The notes under the pieces: generated by a model
Told to the model about the DNA's origin: nothing
What the model saw: the letters and a program-made list of their open reading frames with translations, nothing else
The model's database searches: none
Assembly (NCBI GenBank): GCA_937922655.1
Contig: CALAJH010000011.1
Location: 124,001-188,000, forward strand
DNA: 64,000 nt
Direction of reading: 5' to 3'
Source of the DNA: an uncultured Bacteroidia bacterium
Lineage (GTDB): Bacteria; Bacteroidota; Bacteroidia; J057; CALAJH01
Position numbers and translations under genes: made by a program
Part shown: positions 31,955 through 41,647 of the stretch, one piece after another
Layout: each line of letters starts with the position of its first letter
Position numbering within the stretch: the first letter of the stretch is position 1

Positions 31955-34858
31955 ATGCATATCCTGATTGTATTTGTTTACATTTGTTGGACGGCGTTTG
32001 GCGCCTCGGCGCAAACGGAAAAAACGTTTTTGTCGAACGCCCGCCAGCTTATCTACGAGGGCAAGCGTTCGGGCGAAGGATATTTTTCCCAAGACGGCAA
32101 AAAAATTGTTTTTCAATCCGAACGCGAGGCCGACAATCCTTTTTATCAAATTTATGTATTGGATTTGGAAACGGGGGAGAGCCGTAGAATTTCGCCCGGC
32201 GTCGGCAAGACCACTTGCGCCTATTTCCGTTGGGGCGGTTACGACGAGATTCTTTTTGCTTCCACACACGAAGACCCTCAAGCCCGTGAAAAACAAAAAG
32301 CCGAAATCGAATTCAGAAATTCGGGTAAAGAACGTCGTTACTCGTGGGACTACGACGAAACGATGGATATCTTTTCGGTCAAAACCGACGGCTCCGACCT
32401 CAAAAACCTCACGCGCACCCTTGGTTACGACGCCGAAGGCGCTTATTCCCCCGACGGCAAACTCATTGTTTTCTGTTCGACGCGCCACGCTTTTCCCGTT
32501 GAAAAACTTTCGGAAAAAGAACGCAAGATTCTCGAAACCGACCCCGCCTATTTCGGCGAAATTTATCTGATGAACGCCGACGGTTCCGACGTTCGTCGAT
32601 TGACCGATTGGCCCGGTTACGACGGCGGGCCCTTTTTCACCCCCGACGGCAAACGCATCGTTTTCCGACACTTCGAAGAAGACGGAACCACCGCCGACGT
32701 TTACACCATGAACCTCGACGGCTCGGACAAAAAAAGACTGACCGACTTCGGCTCCATGAGTTGGGCTCCGTTTTTCCACCCTTCCGGAGACTACGTCGTT
32801 TTCGCTTCCAACAAACACGGCTTTGGTAATTTCGAACTTTTCATCGTCGACGCCGAAGGAAAAAAGGAACCCGTGCGCATTACCTATACCGACAAGTTCG
32901 ACGGTTTGGCCGTGTTTTCTCCCGACGGTAAAAAATTGGCGTGGTGTTCGGCACGAACGAGCGACGGAAAATCGCAAATATTCCTTGCGGATTGGAACGA
33001 CGCGGCGGCACGCGAAGCCCTCAAAAACGCCCCGTCCCGCACCAACCACTCCCAATTGGGCGCAACCCGCTTTCCCTCTTCCTACGGACATTTTCACGGC
33101 GACGAAGCCAACGCGTCTTGGAACCCCGAAATCACCGCCCAAGAACTCGAAAAATCCGTGCGTTTTTTGGCCTCCGACGAACTCGCCGGACGTATGACGG
33201 GTTCGGAAGGAGAAAAAGCCGCCGGCGAGTACGCCGCCAAACGTTTTCAATCCCTTGGCCTCAAACCCGTCGGCAAAGACTATTTTTATTCTTTCGATTT
33301 CACTTCCGACGTGGCGCCCAAAGCGGGAGCCAACCGCCTTTCCGCAAAAATTGCGGGAAAGCAAACGAATTTCGACCTCGAATCCGACTTTAACCCCATG
33401 GCTTTCGGCGACAACGCCACCGTTGGCGCTCCCGTGGTTTTTGCGGGTTACGGTCTCAAAATCCCCGAAGGCGAAGGCCTGCCCGCCCACGACGATTACG
33501 CGGGATTGGACGTCAAAGACAAAATCGTCGTCGTTTTTCGCGGCGTGCCGCAAGACGTTTCCCCCGAACGACTTCGACGTTACAATCGCTACGCCGACCT
33601 GCGTTACAAGGCTATGATGGCCCGCGAAAAAGGCGCCAAAGCCATTGTCGTTGTGGACGAGGAAAAACCCGAAAAGCCTATTGGGTTAAAATACGACCGT
33701 ACGGCGGCCGCCTCGGGCATTGCCGCCGCCTCCATAAGCGCCGCCGCTCTCGACGTCTTACTCAAACCTTCTCAAAAAAACTTCGAACAACTTAAAAAAG
33801 AATGGCAGGGCGACAACCCCCATCGTTCAGGTTTTGAACTTAAAGACGTTACGCTCACCCTCCAAACCGACCTCGTTCGACAAACCACCACGGGCCGCAA
33901 CGTCGTCGCCCTACTCCCCCCCGCACAAGGCGGCGATTACATCGTGGTCGGGGCGCATTACGACCACCTCGGACGCGGGGAAACCGGTTCTCGCGCCGAA
34001 GCCGAACGCAAGAATCACGTCCACAACGGCGCCGACGACAACGCCTCCGGAACCGCCGTCGTTCTCGAACTCGCGGAATATTTCGCCGACCTTTACAAAA
34101 AAAGCCCCGGCGATTTCAAAAAAGGAATGGTTTTCGCCCTGTGGTCGGGCGAAGAGCTGGGACTCATTGGTTCGACCGCTTACTGCGAAAAGCCCCCCGT
34201 ACCCGCCGTCGCCTGCCTGAATTTCGACATGGTCGGCAGACTCAAAGACAACGAACTCATCCTACAAGGTTTGGGCTCTTCCAATGCATGGAAACCGTTG
34301 ATAGAAAAACGCAACGTCGCCGCAGGGTTTAACCTCAAAATCCAAGACGACCCTTATCTACCCACCGACGCCACCTCTTTTTATCTCAAACAAGTTCCGA
34401 TTCTTAATTTTTTCACGGGATTGCACGAACAGTATCATCACCCCGACGACGACGCCGATCTGCTCAACTACCCGGGCATGGAACGCATCGCCAAATTTTC
34501 CGCCGCCATTCTCAAAGATTTGGCCACCAAAGCCGAAAATCCCGATTACGTCAAGGTGGAAGCAAGCGCGAATATGTCTACTCGTCGCGCATCGGGCGTA
34601 TACTTGGGCACGATTCCCGACTACGTTTCCGATGGCGAGGGCTTGAAACTTTCGGGCGTTCGGCCCGGTTCGCCCGCGGAAAAAGCGGGCGTTAAAGGCG
34701 GGGACGTAGTCGTGGAACTCGGAGGGATGGCCGTCAAAAACATCTACGACTATACCTACGCCATGGACGGACTTAAAATCGGGCAAAAAACAAGCATGGT
34801 CGTCGTGCGCGACGGTAAAAAAATCAAGCTCGAGCTAACGCCCGGAACCCGGGACTAA
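31955..34858 (+). CDS. Secreted M28 aminopeptidase with TolB-like propeller and PDZ domain
   Basis: A 967-residue protein with a signal peptide (MHILIVFVYICWTAFGASA). Residues about 30-370 form a TolB/WD40-like propeller with repeated SPDGK blades. A PA-like insert lies around 480-580. The M28 core starts near 665 with the zinc ligands in VVGAHYDHLG, NGADDNASG, WSGEELGLIG and HEQYHHPDDDAD. A PDZ domain at the end ('VRPGSPAEKAGVKGGDVVVE', about 890-967) may hold substrates or partners. It should remove N-terminal residues from peptides in the periplasm. It has no T9SS tail. The ATG at 31955 is chosen for its signal peptide; the open frame reaches far upstream through the rplY antisense strand. 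Confidence 0.93.
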   Translation: MHILIVFVYICWTAFGASAQTEKTFLSNARQLIYEGKRSGEGYFSQDGKKIVFQSEREADNPFYQIYVLDLETGESRRISPGVGKTTCAYFRWGGYDEILFASTHEDPQAREKQKAEIEFRNSGKERRYSWDYDETMDIFSVKTDGSDLKNLTRTLGYDAEGAYSPDGKLIVFCSTRHAFPVEKLSEKERKILETDPAYFGEIYLMNADGSDVRRLTDWPGYDGGPFFTPDGKRIVFRHFEEDGTTADVYTMNLDGSDKKRLTDFGSMSWAPFFHPSGDYVVFASNKHGFGNFELFIVDAEGKKEPVRITYTDKFDGLAVFSPDGKKLAWCSARTSDGKSQIFLADWNDAAAREALKNAPSRTNHSQLGATRFPSSYGHFHGDEANASWNPEITAQELEKSVRFLASDELAGRMTGSEGEKAAGEYAAKRFQSLGLKPVGKDYFYSFDFTSDVAPKAGANRLSAKIAGKQTNFDLESDFNPMAFGDNATVGAPVVFAGYGLKIPEGEGLPAHDDYAGLDVKDKIVVVFRGVPQDVSPERLRRYNRYADLRYKAMMAREKGAKAIVVVDEEKPEKPIGLKYDRTAAASGIAAASISAAALDVLLKPSQKNFEQLKKEWQGDNPHRSGFELKDVTLTLQTDLVRQTTTGRNVVALLPPAQGGDYIVVGAHYDHLGRGETGSRAEAERKNHVHNGADDNASGTAVVLELAEYFADLYKKSPGDFKKGMVFALWSGEELGLIGSTAYCEKPPVPAVACLNFDMVGRLKDNELILQGLGSSNAWKPLIEKRNVAAGFNLKIQDDPYLPTDATSFYLKQVPILNFFTGLHEQYHHPDDDADLLNYPGMERIAKFSAAILKDLATKAENPDYVKVEASANMSTRRASGVYLGTIPDYVSDGEGLKLSGVRPGSPAEKAGVKGGDVVVELGGMAVKNIYDYTYAMDGLKIGQKTSMVVVRDGKKIKLELTPGTRD

Positions 34859-34987
34859 TTTTTTCTGCAATGAGGGCGAAACCGAATTCTCACCCCTGCC
34901 GCATGCATTGGAGCGACGAAGAATGAACTTGGCTTCGGGAGGCCGGGCAAATAAGCGGGAAGTTGATTAAAATACGACGAGTGGCAA

Positions 34988-36222
34988 TCAAGGTACAGTT
35001 GATTCCTCGTTCGAGACCGTTCTTTGAAACAAGTCTTCGTTGCAGGCAAAAACGGCTTGGATAATTTTTTTCTTCCACTCGTCCAAAGAAGAACCGCTTT
35101 TGGCTTGGACGTTTTCCAACGCTTCGAGAACGCGTGAAACTTCGAATACCGATACGCCTTGAAGTTTTGCTTTAACCTGCATGACGGTTTGCCGTTCGGA
35201 ATCGCTTAGAACGGTTTCTTTGTTGGCTTTGACGTAACTTTCGGCGCCCGAAGCGCCCTTTTCCGCTCCGGGGAGGCTGATGCGAAAAACGGCTCCACGC
35301 CCGGGTTCCGATTCGGCCGCGATGGTCCCGCCGTGCGCTTCGACCGCTTTTTACGCCCGAGCCAATCATGAGTTTTAAGGCCGATTCGTTGTAGCGCAGG
35401 GCCGCCGCCATGCGCCCGGTTTTCGCCGCCAACTCCGCGTGTCTGCCGTAGATGTATCCGAGCGTGGCCATATCCCCGACTTTTTGGCTCAGCGTTTCGG
35501 CACGCAAAAAGTATTTTTCCGCTTCGTCAAATGCGCCTAAAAGCGTATGTACGTCTGCGATGTTGCCGTAGGCCGTCGCCAACCGCGAAAGGTCGTGAAC
35601 CGTATCCATGACCGCCAACGACCGTCGGTGGTAAGACAAGGCCGGTTCCAAGAGTTTTTTGTCGTTTTGAGCGACGCCTTCCCGTCGATATAGGTTGCCC
35701 ATGTTTTGGAGGCAAGATACCAAACCTTCGTCGTATTTGGTTTTTTCGTAAGCCTCCATATACTTTCTTGCTTGAGGGAACTCTTTCCTTTCCAAGTAAA
35801 GCAGTCCGAGGACTTCCTTGGCGATGGCGGCTTCCCTCGGCAAGGTTTTTCTTTTTTGCGCCGTCGGCCTCGGCCAAAGGAATGGCTTCGGTATAGAGGG
35901 CGATGGCGGAAACGTAGTCTCCCGCCGAAGCGTAAGCCAAGCCCAGCATATTCCTGCACCGCACCCGATAACGTTCAAATCCGATTTCGTCCGCCAATTT
36001 TTTGCCTTCCTCGCCGAATCGCACGGCTTTTTGCGGGTCGAAAAAACGGTGTTCTCAACACAAAAGGCACAGCGTTTTGACGCCTTGGGTGTCTTTGGCG
36101 ACCGTAAGCGCGTTTTCAAGCGAATCGGTTGCCGCGTTTTGAGCGAATAGGCGAAAACCCCAAAACGTCGCCGTTCCGACGACTACGAGCCGCAATAAAC
36201 GTCCAGTCCTCGTTGTAGGCAT
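34988..36222 (-). pseudogene. Broken TPR-containing sensor histidine kinase gene
   Basis: The ATG at 36222 starts a signal peptide (LLRLVVVGTATFWGFRLFAQ), then SLENALTVAKDTQGVKTLCL. A TGA at 36055-36057 stands where this family has Trp ('C-stop-EHRFFDPQKAV'). TPR text then continues (RFGEEGKKLADEIGFERYRV) until a frameshift in the A-run at about 35845-35857, and goes on with 'REAAIAKEVLGLLYLERKEF' and more TPRs to ALRYNESALKLM. Near 35350 it jumps into the last part of a HATPase domain (KAVEAHGGTIAAESEPGRG, AVFRISLPG) ending at 34988. The transmembrane helix, the His box and the N box are missing, so an internal deletion is likely. Its 5' end overlaps the aminotransferase 3' end. Confidence 0.88.
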
Positions 36223-37376
36223 TCGACGGATTTTTCCAAGTCGGCAACATCCAGAACGTAGGCCAGTCGGACGGTATTGCGTCCGGCGCCGGGGGTGGCG
36301 TAAAAACCCTCGCCCGGCGCCATCATCACCGTCGCCCCGTCGTGGGAAAATCTTTCCAACATAAAACGACAAAAATCTTCCGCGTTTTCGACGGGCAGGC
36401 GGGGCATGAGGTAAAAGGCTCCTTCGGGCATCGGGCAAACAACCCCGGCAATCGAAACGATGGCGTTGTGGAGAAAGTCGCGGCGGGCTTTGTATTCACG
36501 ACGCACCTCGTCGTAGTACGATTCGGGTAAATCAAACAAAGCTTCGGCGCCGATTTGTCCCAGCGACGGCGGGGAAAGCCGCGCTTGGGCGCATTTCGTC
36601 GCCACTGAAAGCACGCCTTCGTTTTCCGAAACCAAGGCGCCCACTCGCGCACCGCAAGCCGACCAACGTTTGGAAACCGTATCGACGACGACGACCCGGT
36701 TTTTCAGGTCCGTTCGTGCCAGTGCGGTTTCGGGACGCGAACCGTCGTAACGAAAGTCGCGATACGCTTCGTCGCTGACGACGAACAGGTCTTTTTCGTG
36801 GGCCAATGCCTCGATTCTTTCCCATTCGTCGCTACGGAGCAGTTTGCCCGTGGGATTGGAAGGGTTGCAAACGAAAATGGCACGGGTACGTTCGGAAACC
36901 GCGGCGCGAAGCGCGTCGTCGGAGGGAAGCGCATAGCCGTCCTCCACCCGGCACGCCAGCGGTACGACTTTCACCTGCGCCATTTGCGCATAGGTGATGT
37001 AGTTGGCGTACATAGGCTCCGCAACGATGATTTCGTCTCCGGGGTCGGTCGTTGCCATGAGTGCGAAGGCAATCGCTTCGCTTCCGCCGTTGGTGACGAT
37101 GACGTTGGCGGGGGAAAGCGCGACGCCGTAGCGTTGGTAGTCTTGGGCCCATTTGATGCGCAAAGGCTCGAAACCGGGCGAAGGGGAATAATCGAGCGTG
37201 CCGTGCGGATGGTTTTGAACGGCGTTCCAAAAAGGCTCGGGCGTAGGCAGGTCGGGTTGTCCGATGTTGAGTCCGTAAACGCGCAAGCCGCGATTGCGGG
37301 CCGCCGCCGCCAACGGCGCCAAACGACGTATGGGGGACGAGGGCAGGCGGAGACCCCGTTGGGATATTTCAGGCAT
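36183..37376 (-). CDS. PLP-dependent aminotransferase, class I/II
   Basis: A 397-residue fold-type I aminotransferase of the aspartate aminotransferase group. VYGLNIGQPDLPTPEPF is the N-terminal motif, NGGSEAIAFAL binds the cofactor phosphate, 'FVCNPSNPTGKLL' and 'VVSDEAYRDFRY' hold the pyridine-ring Asn and Asp, and VSKRWSACGARVG carries Lys236 that binds pyridoxal phosphate. The C terminus has GRNTVRLAYVLD with the carboxylate-binding Arg. The amino-acid substrate is not evident. It is upstream of the kinase pseudogene, which begins inside its last 40 bases. Confidence 0.93.
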   Translation of the reverse strand: MPEISQRGLRLPSSPIRRLAPLAAAARNRGLRVYGLNIGQPDLPTPEPFWNAVQNHPHGTLDYSPSPGFEPLRIKWAQDYQRYGVALSPANVIVTNGGSEAIAFALMATTDPGDEIIVAEPMYANYITYAQMAQVKVVPLACRVEDGYALPSDDALRAAVSERTRAIFVCNPSNPTGKLLRSDEWERIEALAHEKDLFVVSDEAYRDFRYDGSRPETALARTDLKNRVVVVDTVSKRWSACGARVGALVSENEGVLSVATKCAQARLSPPSLGQIGAEALFDLPESYYDEVRREYKARRDFLHNAIVSIAGVVCPMPEGAFYLMPRLPVENAEDFCRFMLERFSHDGATVMMAPGEGFYATPGAGRNTVRLAYVLDVADLEKSVECLQRGLDVYCGS

Positions 37377-37530
37377 ACAGTGGGCTATTCACCCCAAAAT
37401 TACAAAAATACCTTATGCGCTGCGCCCCGTGCGCGGCCTTACCATGCGCTTGGTTGCCGGTTTGAAAAAAATACCTGAAAGTTTACCCGGGTTTTCAATT
37501 CGGACGCGACGCAAACACGGTATTTATTCT

Positions 37531-37538
37531 TAAATTTG
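37531..37538 (+). promoter_or_regulatory. -7 element of nadK
   Basis: TAAATTTG, 34 bases before the GTG start at 37573. Confidence 0.5.
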
Positions 37539-37572
37539 TCGCTAAAAATCTCAAACTCATTTTTTTAACAAC

Positions 37573-38463
37573 GTGAAAATTGCCCTTTTCGGCCGACTGA
37601 CGGCCAAAACTTCTCCCGGAGTTTTGTCGGATTTTGTTCGTTTTTTGTTGGAACGTGAAATAGATTTCAGTGTTTTTCGTCCGTATCGCGACGAATGGGC
37701 GGCCCACGCCGATTTCAAACATCTGGCGGCCGTCGCTCCGAAAACTTTTGAACATCGAAATGAAGTCGCGGGCGTGGATTATCTTTATTGCATGGGAGGA
37801 GACGGCACGATATTGGAGGCCGCTCGGTTTGTACGCGAAACCCCGGTTTTGCTCGTCGGCGTGAATATGGGAAGACTTGGTTTTTTGACTTCCGTGCCGC
37901 AGGAAGAGCTTGTCGAGCGGACGATCGACCTTCAAGCCGGCGCGTGGAAGGAAGACCCCCGGACGGTTTTGACCGTACACGCCAACAAAGGCGAACTTTT
38001 CGGTCAATCCCCCCTTGGCATCAACGAGGTCAGCCTCCATAAAATGTACGGCAACGAAATGATTATTATTCACACCTACGTCAACGGCGAATTCATGAAC
38101 TCGTATTGGGCCGACGGCTTGATTATCGCCACTCCCACGGGTTCGACGGCATACAACCTCGCCTGCGGCGGGCCGATTATCGCCCCTCAATCGGAAACGT
38201 TGGTCATCACGCCCATCGCGCCCCACTCGCTTACCGTTCGTCCCGTCGTCCTGCCCGATTTCTCGGTTATCACCCTTGCCGTTGAATCCCGCGCCCGAAA
38301 ATCCATGATTGCCATCGACAACCAAAGTTACATCGTCGAAAACGATATAGAAATTGCCGTAACCAAAACCGATTTTCAAATTAAGTTGGTTCGCTTTGGT
38401 GCAAGGGGATATTTTTCCACCCTTCGCAACCGCTTGAATTGGGGCGTGGACACCCGAAATTAA
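37573..38463 (+). CDS. nadK: NAD kinase
   Basis: A 296-residue enzyme that phosphorylates NAD to NADP. GGDGT at 75-79 is the ATP/catalytic motif and Asp77 its base; 'VGVNMGRLGFLTSV' and 'ADGLIIATPTGSTAYNLACG' are the NAD-binding blocks. The length is normal. The start is GTG (KIALFGRLTAKTS follows). It is the only NADP-forming enzyme in the window and is monocistronic, followed by a 513-base gap. Confidence 0.95.
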   Translation: MKIALFGRLTAKTSPGVLSDFVRFLLEREIDFSVFRPYRDEWAAHADFKHLAAVAPKTFEHRNEVAGVDYLYCMGGDGTILEAARFVRETPVLLVGVNMGRLGFLTSVPQEELVERTIDLQAGAWKEDPRTVLTVHANKGELFGQSPLGINEVSLHKMYGNEMIIIHTYVNGEFMNSYWADGLIIATPTGSTAYNLACGGPIIAPQSETLVITPIAPHSLTVRPVVLPDFSVITLAVESRARKSMIAIDNQSYIVENDIEIAVTKTDFQIKLVRFGARGYFSTLRNRLNWGVDTRN

Positions 38464-38976
38464 CTCCGCGTCTTAAAGCGGCGTTTATCAAGCGCTTAAA
38501 TTATCGACAAAAATATTTGAAAAATTTTCGTATGGATACCTCCCCTCAATTTTGTCGGCGTCAAATCGATGACGGCGGCTTTTGCTTGCGCGCATCCCAA
38601 TTGTTTCAATGAATAATCCTCCCCTTGTGCCGATTTTCGGCATTACTTGTTGGGCGCCATCGTTTTAACGGCGCGTGGGCTTTCAAAGTCTTTCAACCGA
38701 TGAAACGAACCTAGTTGTCTGCCGAATTTTTCGAAGCGCTCGTCGGTTGCCTCGGTTTTTTCTTTTATCACCAACCCGTCATTGTCTGTTTACCGTTGCC
38801 TTTGCGGGGGTATGCAACCCAATTTTATCCTTTTCGTATAACGACAAACGCCTCAAAGACTTATGTCGGCTACCGCAAACGGAAAACTATGCTTTGCAAA
38901 CGCCGCCGCATCGTTCACCCAAAATTTTTGCTTAACTTTGAGCGTCCGGCATTGGACTATTTGATTGTAGACCGCC
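38464..38976. other. Gene-free interval before rpoN
   Basis: No known protein or RNA was recognised in these 513 bases. On the minus strand a 43-44 codon frame (about 38643-38774, GTG or TTG start) is Glu/Lys-rich ('EKTEATDERFEKFGRQ') and could be a gene fragment. The 3' part holds the rpoN promoter element. Confidence 0.4.
38933..38940 (+). promoter_or_regulatory. -7 element of rpoN
   Basis: TAACTTTG, 36 bases before the ATG at 38977. Confidence 0.55.
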
Positions 38977-40455
38977 ATGCTAAAACAAGGTTTGTTCCAA
39001 AAGTTATCGCAACGTATTTCTCCGCAACAGATACAATTTATCAAGTTGTTGGAGATACAAACGGCCGAACTCGAGGCTCGAATCAAGGAAGAGCTTGAGG
39101 AGAACCCCGCGTTGTTGGACGTGAGTGAACCGATGGACGAGGCGGATTCGACGAGCGAAAACGCCGAGGACTCCGTCGAAGACTCCGCGCCCGAGACCTT
39201 CGACGCCTCCGACTCCGAACTCAACGAGGTCAGTATGGAGGAGTACCTCACCGACGATTTCGACTACAAAACCCATTTGCCCGACGACCCCAACCGCGAA
39301 ACCTACGAAATACCCATCGTCCAAAAGCGTTCGCTCTACGACTTTCTCGAACAACAAGTGGGTATGTTGCCCTTCGACGAACGCCAAGAAATTATTGCCG
39401 AACACGTCATCGGCAACATCGATGAAGACGGCTATTTGCGTCGCTCCGCCGCCGCCATTGTTGCCGAGTTGGCCTTCAAACGCTCGATGGACGTCGAGGA
39501 AGCCGAAGTCGAATACGTCATTGAAAAAATCCAAGGACTCGACCCGCCGGGCGTCGGAGCCCCCGACCTCAAAACCTGTTTGCTCATCCAGCTCAAAAGA
39601 AAACAACCCACCCCGCAAGTACGAACCGCCATCCGTGTTGTTGAAGAGTGTTTTGAGGAATTCACCAAAAAACATTTCGACAAAATCATGGACAAACTCG
39701 ACCTCGACGGCGATTTTTTCAAAGAAGTCTATCATCTCATCACCAAGCTCAATCCCAAACCCGGCGAATCCGAAACGGAAATCAAAAACCAATACATCAT
39801 CCCGGACTTTTTGCTGACGGTAAACGGCACGGACATCGAAATCAAACTCAACCGACAAAACGCCCCCGAACTTAAAGTAAACAAACGCTACCTTGCGCTT
39901 TTTAAAGAGTACGAGGCGGAAGCGAAAAAAAACGGCGCCGACAAAAAAGAGTCCAAAGAAACGCTCAAATTCGTCAAATCCAAGATAGATTCGGCCAAAT
40001 GGTTCATCGACGCACTTAAACAAAGACAATTCACGTTGCTCAAAACGATGTTTTCCATCGCCGAATTTCAAAAAGAATTTTTTCTTTCCGAATGCGATTT
40101 CACCAAACTTCGCCCCATGGGCCTAAAAGACATCGCCGAGGCAATTAACATGGACGAATCGACGGTGAGCCGCGTAACCAAAAGCAAGTACGTCCAAACC
40201 GACCACGGCATTTTTCGGCTCAAAGAATTCTTTTCCGAAGGCGTTAAAAACGACGCGGGCGAAGAGGTTTCCAACAAAGAAATCAAAAAAATCCTTGCCG
40301 ACCTCATCAACAACGAGGACAAATCCAAACCGCTTTCCGACGACAAACTTACCCAAGAACTCAACGAGCGGGGTTATCCCGTCGCAAGAAGGACGGTCGC
40401 CAAGTATCGCGAACAGCTCGATTTTCCCGTGGCAAGGATGCGAAAGGAAATGTAA
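38977..40455 (+). CDS. rpoN: RNA polymerase sigma-54 factor
   Basis: A 492-residue sigma-54. Region I is 'LSQRISPQQIQFIKLLEIQT' with 'EARIKEELEENPALL' (10-46); region II is acidic (about 47-95). The core-binding domain follows with 'EQQVGMLPFDERQEIIAEHV', and the C-terminal part has a helix-turn-helix ('AINMDESTVSRVTKSKYVQT') and the RpoN box 'ARRTVAKYREQL', which reads the -24 element. It needs enhancer-binding AAA+ activators, none of which is in the window. A -124 to -12 type promoter search was not done. It is convergent with lepB at a gap of 10 bases. Confidence 0.96.
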   Translation: MLKQGLFQKLSQRISPQQIQFIKLLEIQTAELEARIKEELEENPALLDVSEPMDEADSTSENAEDSVEDSAPETFDASDSELNEVSMEEYLTDDFDYKTHLPDDPNRETYEIPIVQKRSLYDFLEQQVGMLPFDERQEIIAEHVIGNIDEDGYLRRSAAAIVAELAFKRSMDVEEAEVEYVIEKIQGLDPPGVGAPDLKTCLLIQLKRKQPTPQVRTAIRVVEECFEEFTKKHFDKIMDKLDLDGDFFKEVYHLITKLNPKPGESETEIKNQYIIPDFLLTVNGTDIEIKLNRQNAPELKVNKRYLALFKEYEAEAKKNGADKKESKETLKFVKSKIDSAKWFIDALKQRQFTLLKTMFSIAEFQKEFFLSECDFTKLRPMGLKDIAEAINMDESTVSRVTKSKYVQTDHGIFRLKEFFSEGVKNDAGEEVSNKEIKKILADLINNEDKSKPLSDDKLTQELNERGYPVARRTVAKYREQLDFPVARMRKEM

Positions 40456-40465
40456 TCGGGCCGAA

Positions 40466-41608
40466 TTAATTTATCCACTTAAAGAGCCGGTTGAAACGCA
40501 ACCCCCGCTCAAAAGAAAAAGCGACGAAAAGCGGCTTGCCCACAATGTGATCCTCGGGAACGAAACCCCAATACCTGCTGTCTTGTGAATTGTACCGGTT
40601 GTCGCCCATGACGAAATAATAGTCCATTTCAAAGTCGTAAACATCGGTTTTTTTGCCCTCGACGTGGATTTCGTCGTTTTTGATTTCGATTTTTTTGCCT
40701 TCGTAAACCTCGATGCAACGGCGGTAGATTTCCAAGTTTTCGGGCGTAAGTTTAATTTTCACTCCTTTTCCCGGCACGACGAAAGGACCGAAATCGTCCA
40801 AAGTCCAGCCGTAAAGTCCGCAGTTGAAATGAAAATAATTGTTTAGTCGGGCGTCGGGCGGGAAACGTTCGACGCGTGTAACGTTGGAAAACGATTTATA
40901 TTTTTCGGCCAAATAAACGGGCATATCGAAGCGGTAGGCGCCCGGCGCGAGTGGGTTCCAATTGCGGTTGCGGTCTTCGGGGTTCATGCGGAAACCGTCC
41001 GCTTCGAGCATTTTAGGGTTGAAACCGAAGTCGTCGTTGATGGTGACGAGGTAGCTGAACTGCATTTCGGGTGGATTGATTCCCGGCTTTCCGTTGATGT
41101 AAACTTGCGCGTCCTTGATGGAAAACTCGTCGCCCGGCACGGCCACGCAACGTTTGATGTAGTTTTCCTTCATGCTGGGAATATGGATGGGGCCCAGTTC
41201 GGGGTCGTTGGGCGCCACGTCGTCGGCGGGAAAATTAAAAACTATCACGTCGTTGCGTTCGATTTTCGTAAATCCGGGCAAACGATAGTACGGCAAACGC
41301 ACCGACTCCACAAACGACGGCCAATGCAGTCCCAAATACGGCAAAAGCGGCAGTTTGTTGTGAACAAACGGTACGCTAAGCGGGGCCTGAGGCAACCGAA
41401 GACCGTAGTGCAGTTTGCTGACAAACAAAAAGTCCCCGACCATCAACGAGCGTTCCATCGAACTGGTCGGAATCATGAATGCCTCAACCAAAAAAGTCCG
41501 TATGACAAACGCCACCGAAGCCGCAAAAACAAAGGCGTCGAGCCATTCGCGCACGGGCCCTTTTTTCTTTTTGTTTTTTTTGTTCTCTTTCTTGCGAAAC
41601 GGATTCAT
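40466..41608 (-). CDS. lepB: Signal peptidase I
   Basis: A 380-residue inner-membrane protease that removes Sec signal peptides. The basic N terminus (RKKENKKNKKKKG) is followed by one membrane helix (about 22-42). The catalytic Ser50 is in IPTSSMERSLMVGD, Lys152 in YIKRCVAVPGD, and box E is MGDNRYNSQDSRYWG near residue 335. It is longer than the E. coli enzyme, with an insert between boxes D and E, about 180-310, as is usual in Bacteroidota. It serves the many secreted proteins of this window. Confidence 0.95.
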   Translation of the reverse strand: MNPFRKKENKKNKKKKGPVREWLDAFVFAASVAFVIRTFLVEAFMIPTSSMERSLMVGDFLFVSKLHYGLRLPQAPLSVPFVHNKLPLLPYLGLHWPSFVESVRLPYYRLPGFTKIERNDVIVFNFPADDVAPNDPELGPIHIPSMKENYIKRCVAVPGDEFSIKDAQVYINGKPGINPPEMQFSYLVTINDDFGFNPKMLEADGFRMNPEDRNRNWNPLAPGAYRFDMPVYLAEKYKSFSNVTRVERFPPDARLNNYFHFNCGLYGWTLDDFGPFVVPGKGVKIKLTPENLEIYRRCIEVYEGKKIEIKNDEIHVEGKKTDVYDFEMDYYFVMGDNRYNSQDSRYWGFVPEDHIVGKPLFVAFSFERGLRFNRLFKWIN

Positions 41609-41639
41609 TTTTTAATTTAACGCTGTTGCCGTCGAACGG

Positions 41640-41647
41640 CAAAGTTA
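41640..41647 (-). promoter_or_regulatory. -7 element of lepB
   Basis: Minus strand TAACTTTG, 31 bases before the ATG at 41608. Confidence 0.5.

Noticed and set aside
32000-33553. Long antisense frame (535 codons) under the TolB-M28 peptidase gene
   Set aside because: Residue use is of shadow type (Val/Gly/Phe-rich, no domain), and the plus-strand frame has a full set of M28 motifs. The same holds for the antisense frames under the M1 peptidase, rpoN and T9SS genes.
38643-38774. Minus-strand frame of about 43 codons, Glu/Lys-rich, with GTG or TTG start
   Set aside because: No family similarity, no ATG, no promoter or ribosome binding site, and the flanks are full of stops. Noted only as a possible fragment.
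38464-38976. Possible small RNA or phage attachment site in the gap before rpoN
   Set aside because: No conserved fold, terminator or direct repeat pair could be found by eye.
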